The notes beneath the pieces are model-generated. The model was not told where the DNA came from, did no database searches, and saw only the letters and a list, made by a program, of their open reading frames with translations. 13,739 nt of DNA from Nonomuraea candida (GTDB lineage Bacteria > Actinomycetota > Actinomycetes > Streptosporangiales > Streptosporangiaceae): positions 1-13,739 of the forward strand of contig NZ_JOAG01000099.1 of the NCBI RefSeq assembly GCF_000725485.1, in the 5' to 3' direction. Of this stretch, positions 13,110-13,739 are shown in pieces. The position numbers and the translations under genes were made by a program. Numbering within the stretch: position 1 is the first letter of the stretch; the number at the start of each line of letters is the position of its first letter.

Positions 13110-13704
13110 TCAGTGCTCGTCGTCCAGGTCGAGGCGGCGGACGGGTACGCCGTGGTGCTTGGCGAGCATGCGCGCCCCGGCCGTGTATCGGGTGACGGTG
13201 CCGATGGGCTCGGGCTCGTGGTCGGCGTACACGACGATGCGGCCGCTGTGCGAGTTGAGGGTGCCGCCCCAGGTGGGTCCGATTACGCGACGTGTCCCGA
13301 GCGCGGGGACGTACGCGATGGTGGCGGTGGTGCGGTTCTCGCCCTCGTGGTGGCTGTTGTAGGTGTCGGCCAGGGTGCGGGTTGCCATGAAGGCTTCGCT
13401 GTGAGTCGCCCAGCAGGCGATATCGACGGCCTGGGCGGTCTCGGCGTCCCAGCGGAGGGGACAGGAACGACGCGTTGTGGATGGGCGCCACCGCGATGTA
13501 GGTGTCGGCGTGGCCGTCGCGCCACCGTTCGATGATGACGGCGTCCACCGGTTCGGGGTTGATGGCGGCGGGCAGCGCTTCGGCGGGGATGCGGATCACG
13601 TGGCCCCATGCCGCGTGCGGGATGGGGCCACCGGGGCGGGGCGTCCAGAGGATCGAGGTGGTCAGGATGCCGCTGGCGGTGCGGACGGGGACGATGGCGG
13701 GCAT
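13110..13704 (-). pseudogene. Paralogue of the 178-aa protein, frameshifted by one extra C
   Basis: ATG 13702-13704 lies behind AAGGAG. The first frame reads MPAIVPVRTASGILTTS to HNASFLS. The second begins LRWDAETAQAVDIACWATHS and ends LDLDDEH at TGA 13110-13112. Removing one C from the C4 run (G13457-13460 on the plus strand) yields 197 aa, and the joined sequence FLSLRW lines up with FLTFRW of the downstream paralogue, which fixes the site and the sign of the shift. Conserved features are VIIERWRDG, IGPTWGGT, GRIVVYADHEPEPIG and AGARMLAKHHGVP. Function unknown. As written, an internal ATG at 13386-13388 could still give a C-terminal piece of 92 aa, but no convincing SD precedes it. Confidence 0.6.
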
Positions 13705-13739
13705 TTTGATGCTCCTTGCTGGGTGGGAGGGATGTCGGT

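Noticed and set aside
1..13739. tRNA gene as integration target
   Set aside because: No T-loop (GGTTCGAATCC-like) with a matching acceptor stem could be found on either strand by eye.

Overview
The window is about 70% GC throughout. It has SD-led genes, GC-rich hairpin terminators and NNC/NNG codon choice, all typical of an actinomycete. The DNRLRE/LamG/NucA-NucB surface-protein architecture is one I associate with Streptosporangiales-type filamentous genera, but the genus is inference. The layout looks like a mobile or genomic-island segment. No tRNA, rRNA or CRISPR array is visible.

Region 1 (1-2356, minus strand): a tyrosine recombinase (1188-2257), and downstream of it a zinc-finger/helix-turn-helix protein (94-989) whose upstream gap holds a cluster of GTGACGG motifs. 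Both genes carry an apparent single-base frameshift. Three 13-bp tandem repeats lie just upstream of the integrase.

Region 2 (2377-9376): a short plus-strand coding remnant ends against a perfect hairpin. Then come a 160-aa plus-strand protein (2874-3356) and, convergent to it across a bidirectional terminator, a roughly 6-kb secreted-protein locus (3406-9376). Read right to left, that locus encodes a signal peptide, a DNRLRE-type N-terminal region, seven Ig/Fn3-like repeats, a LamG domain and a C-terminal NucA/NucB-type DNase domain. The frame is broken three times in the repeat array, and a fourth repeat carries an in-frame deletion. All four junctions fall at nearly the same point of the repeat unit.

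Region 3 (9555-13704, minus strand): a prophage-like module. It has an amidase endolysin with a peptidoglycan-binding domain, preceded by six small genes of unknown function. Two of the six are tandem paralogues, and most are followed by their own strong hairpin. Two are frameshifted in G/C homopolymers.

How it fits together: the integrase and endolysin suggest an integrated phage or phage-derived element, with the large DNase gene as cargo or as a flanking host gene. The small convergent gene at 2874-3356 is a candidate, unproven, immunity or inhibitor partner of the DNase. The same kind of one-base indel recurs in G/C runs of four genes, so consensus sequencing error must be excluded before any of these genes is called dead.
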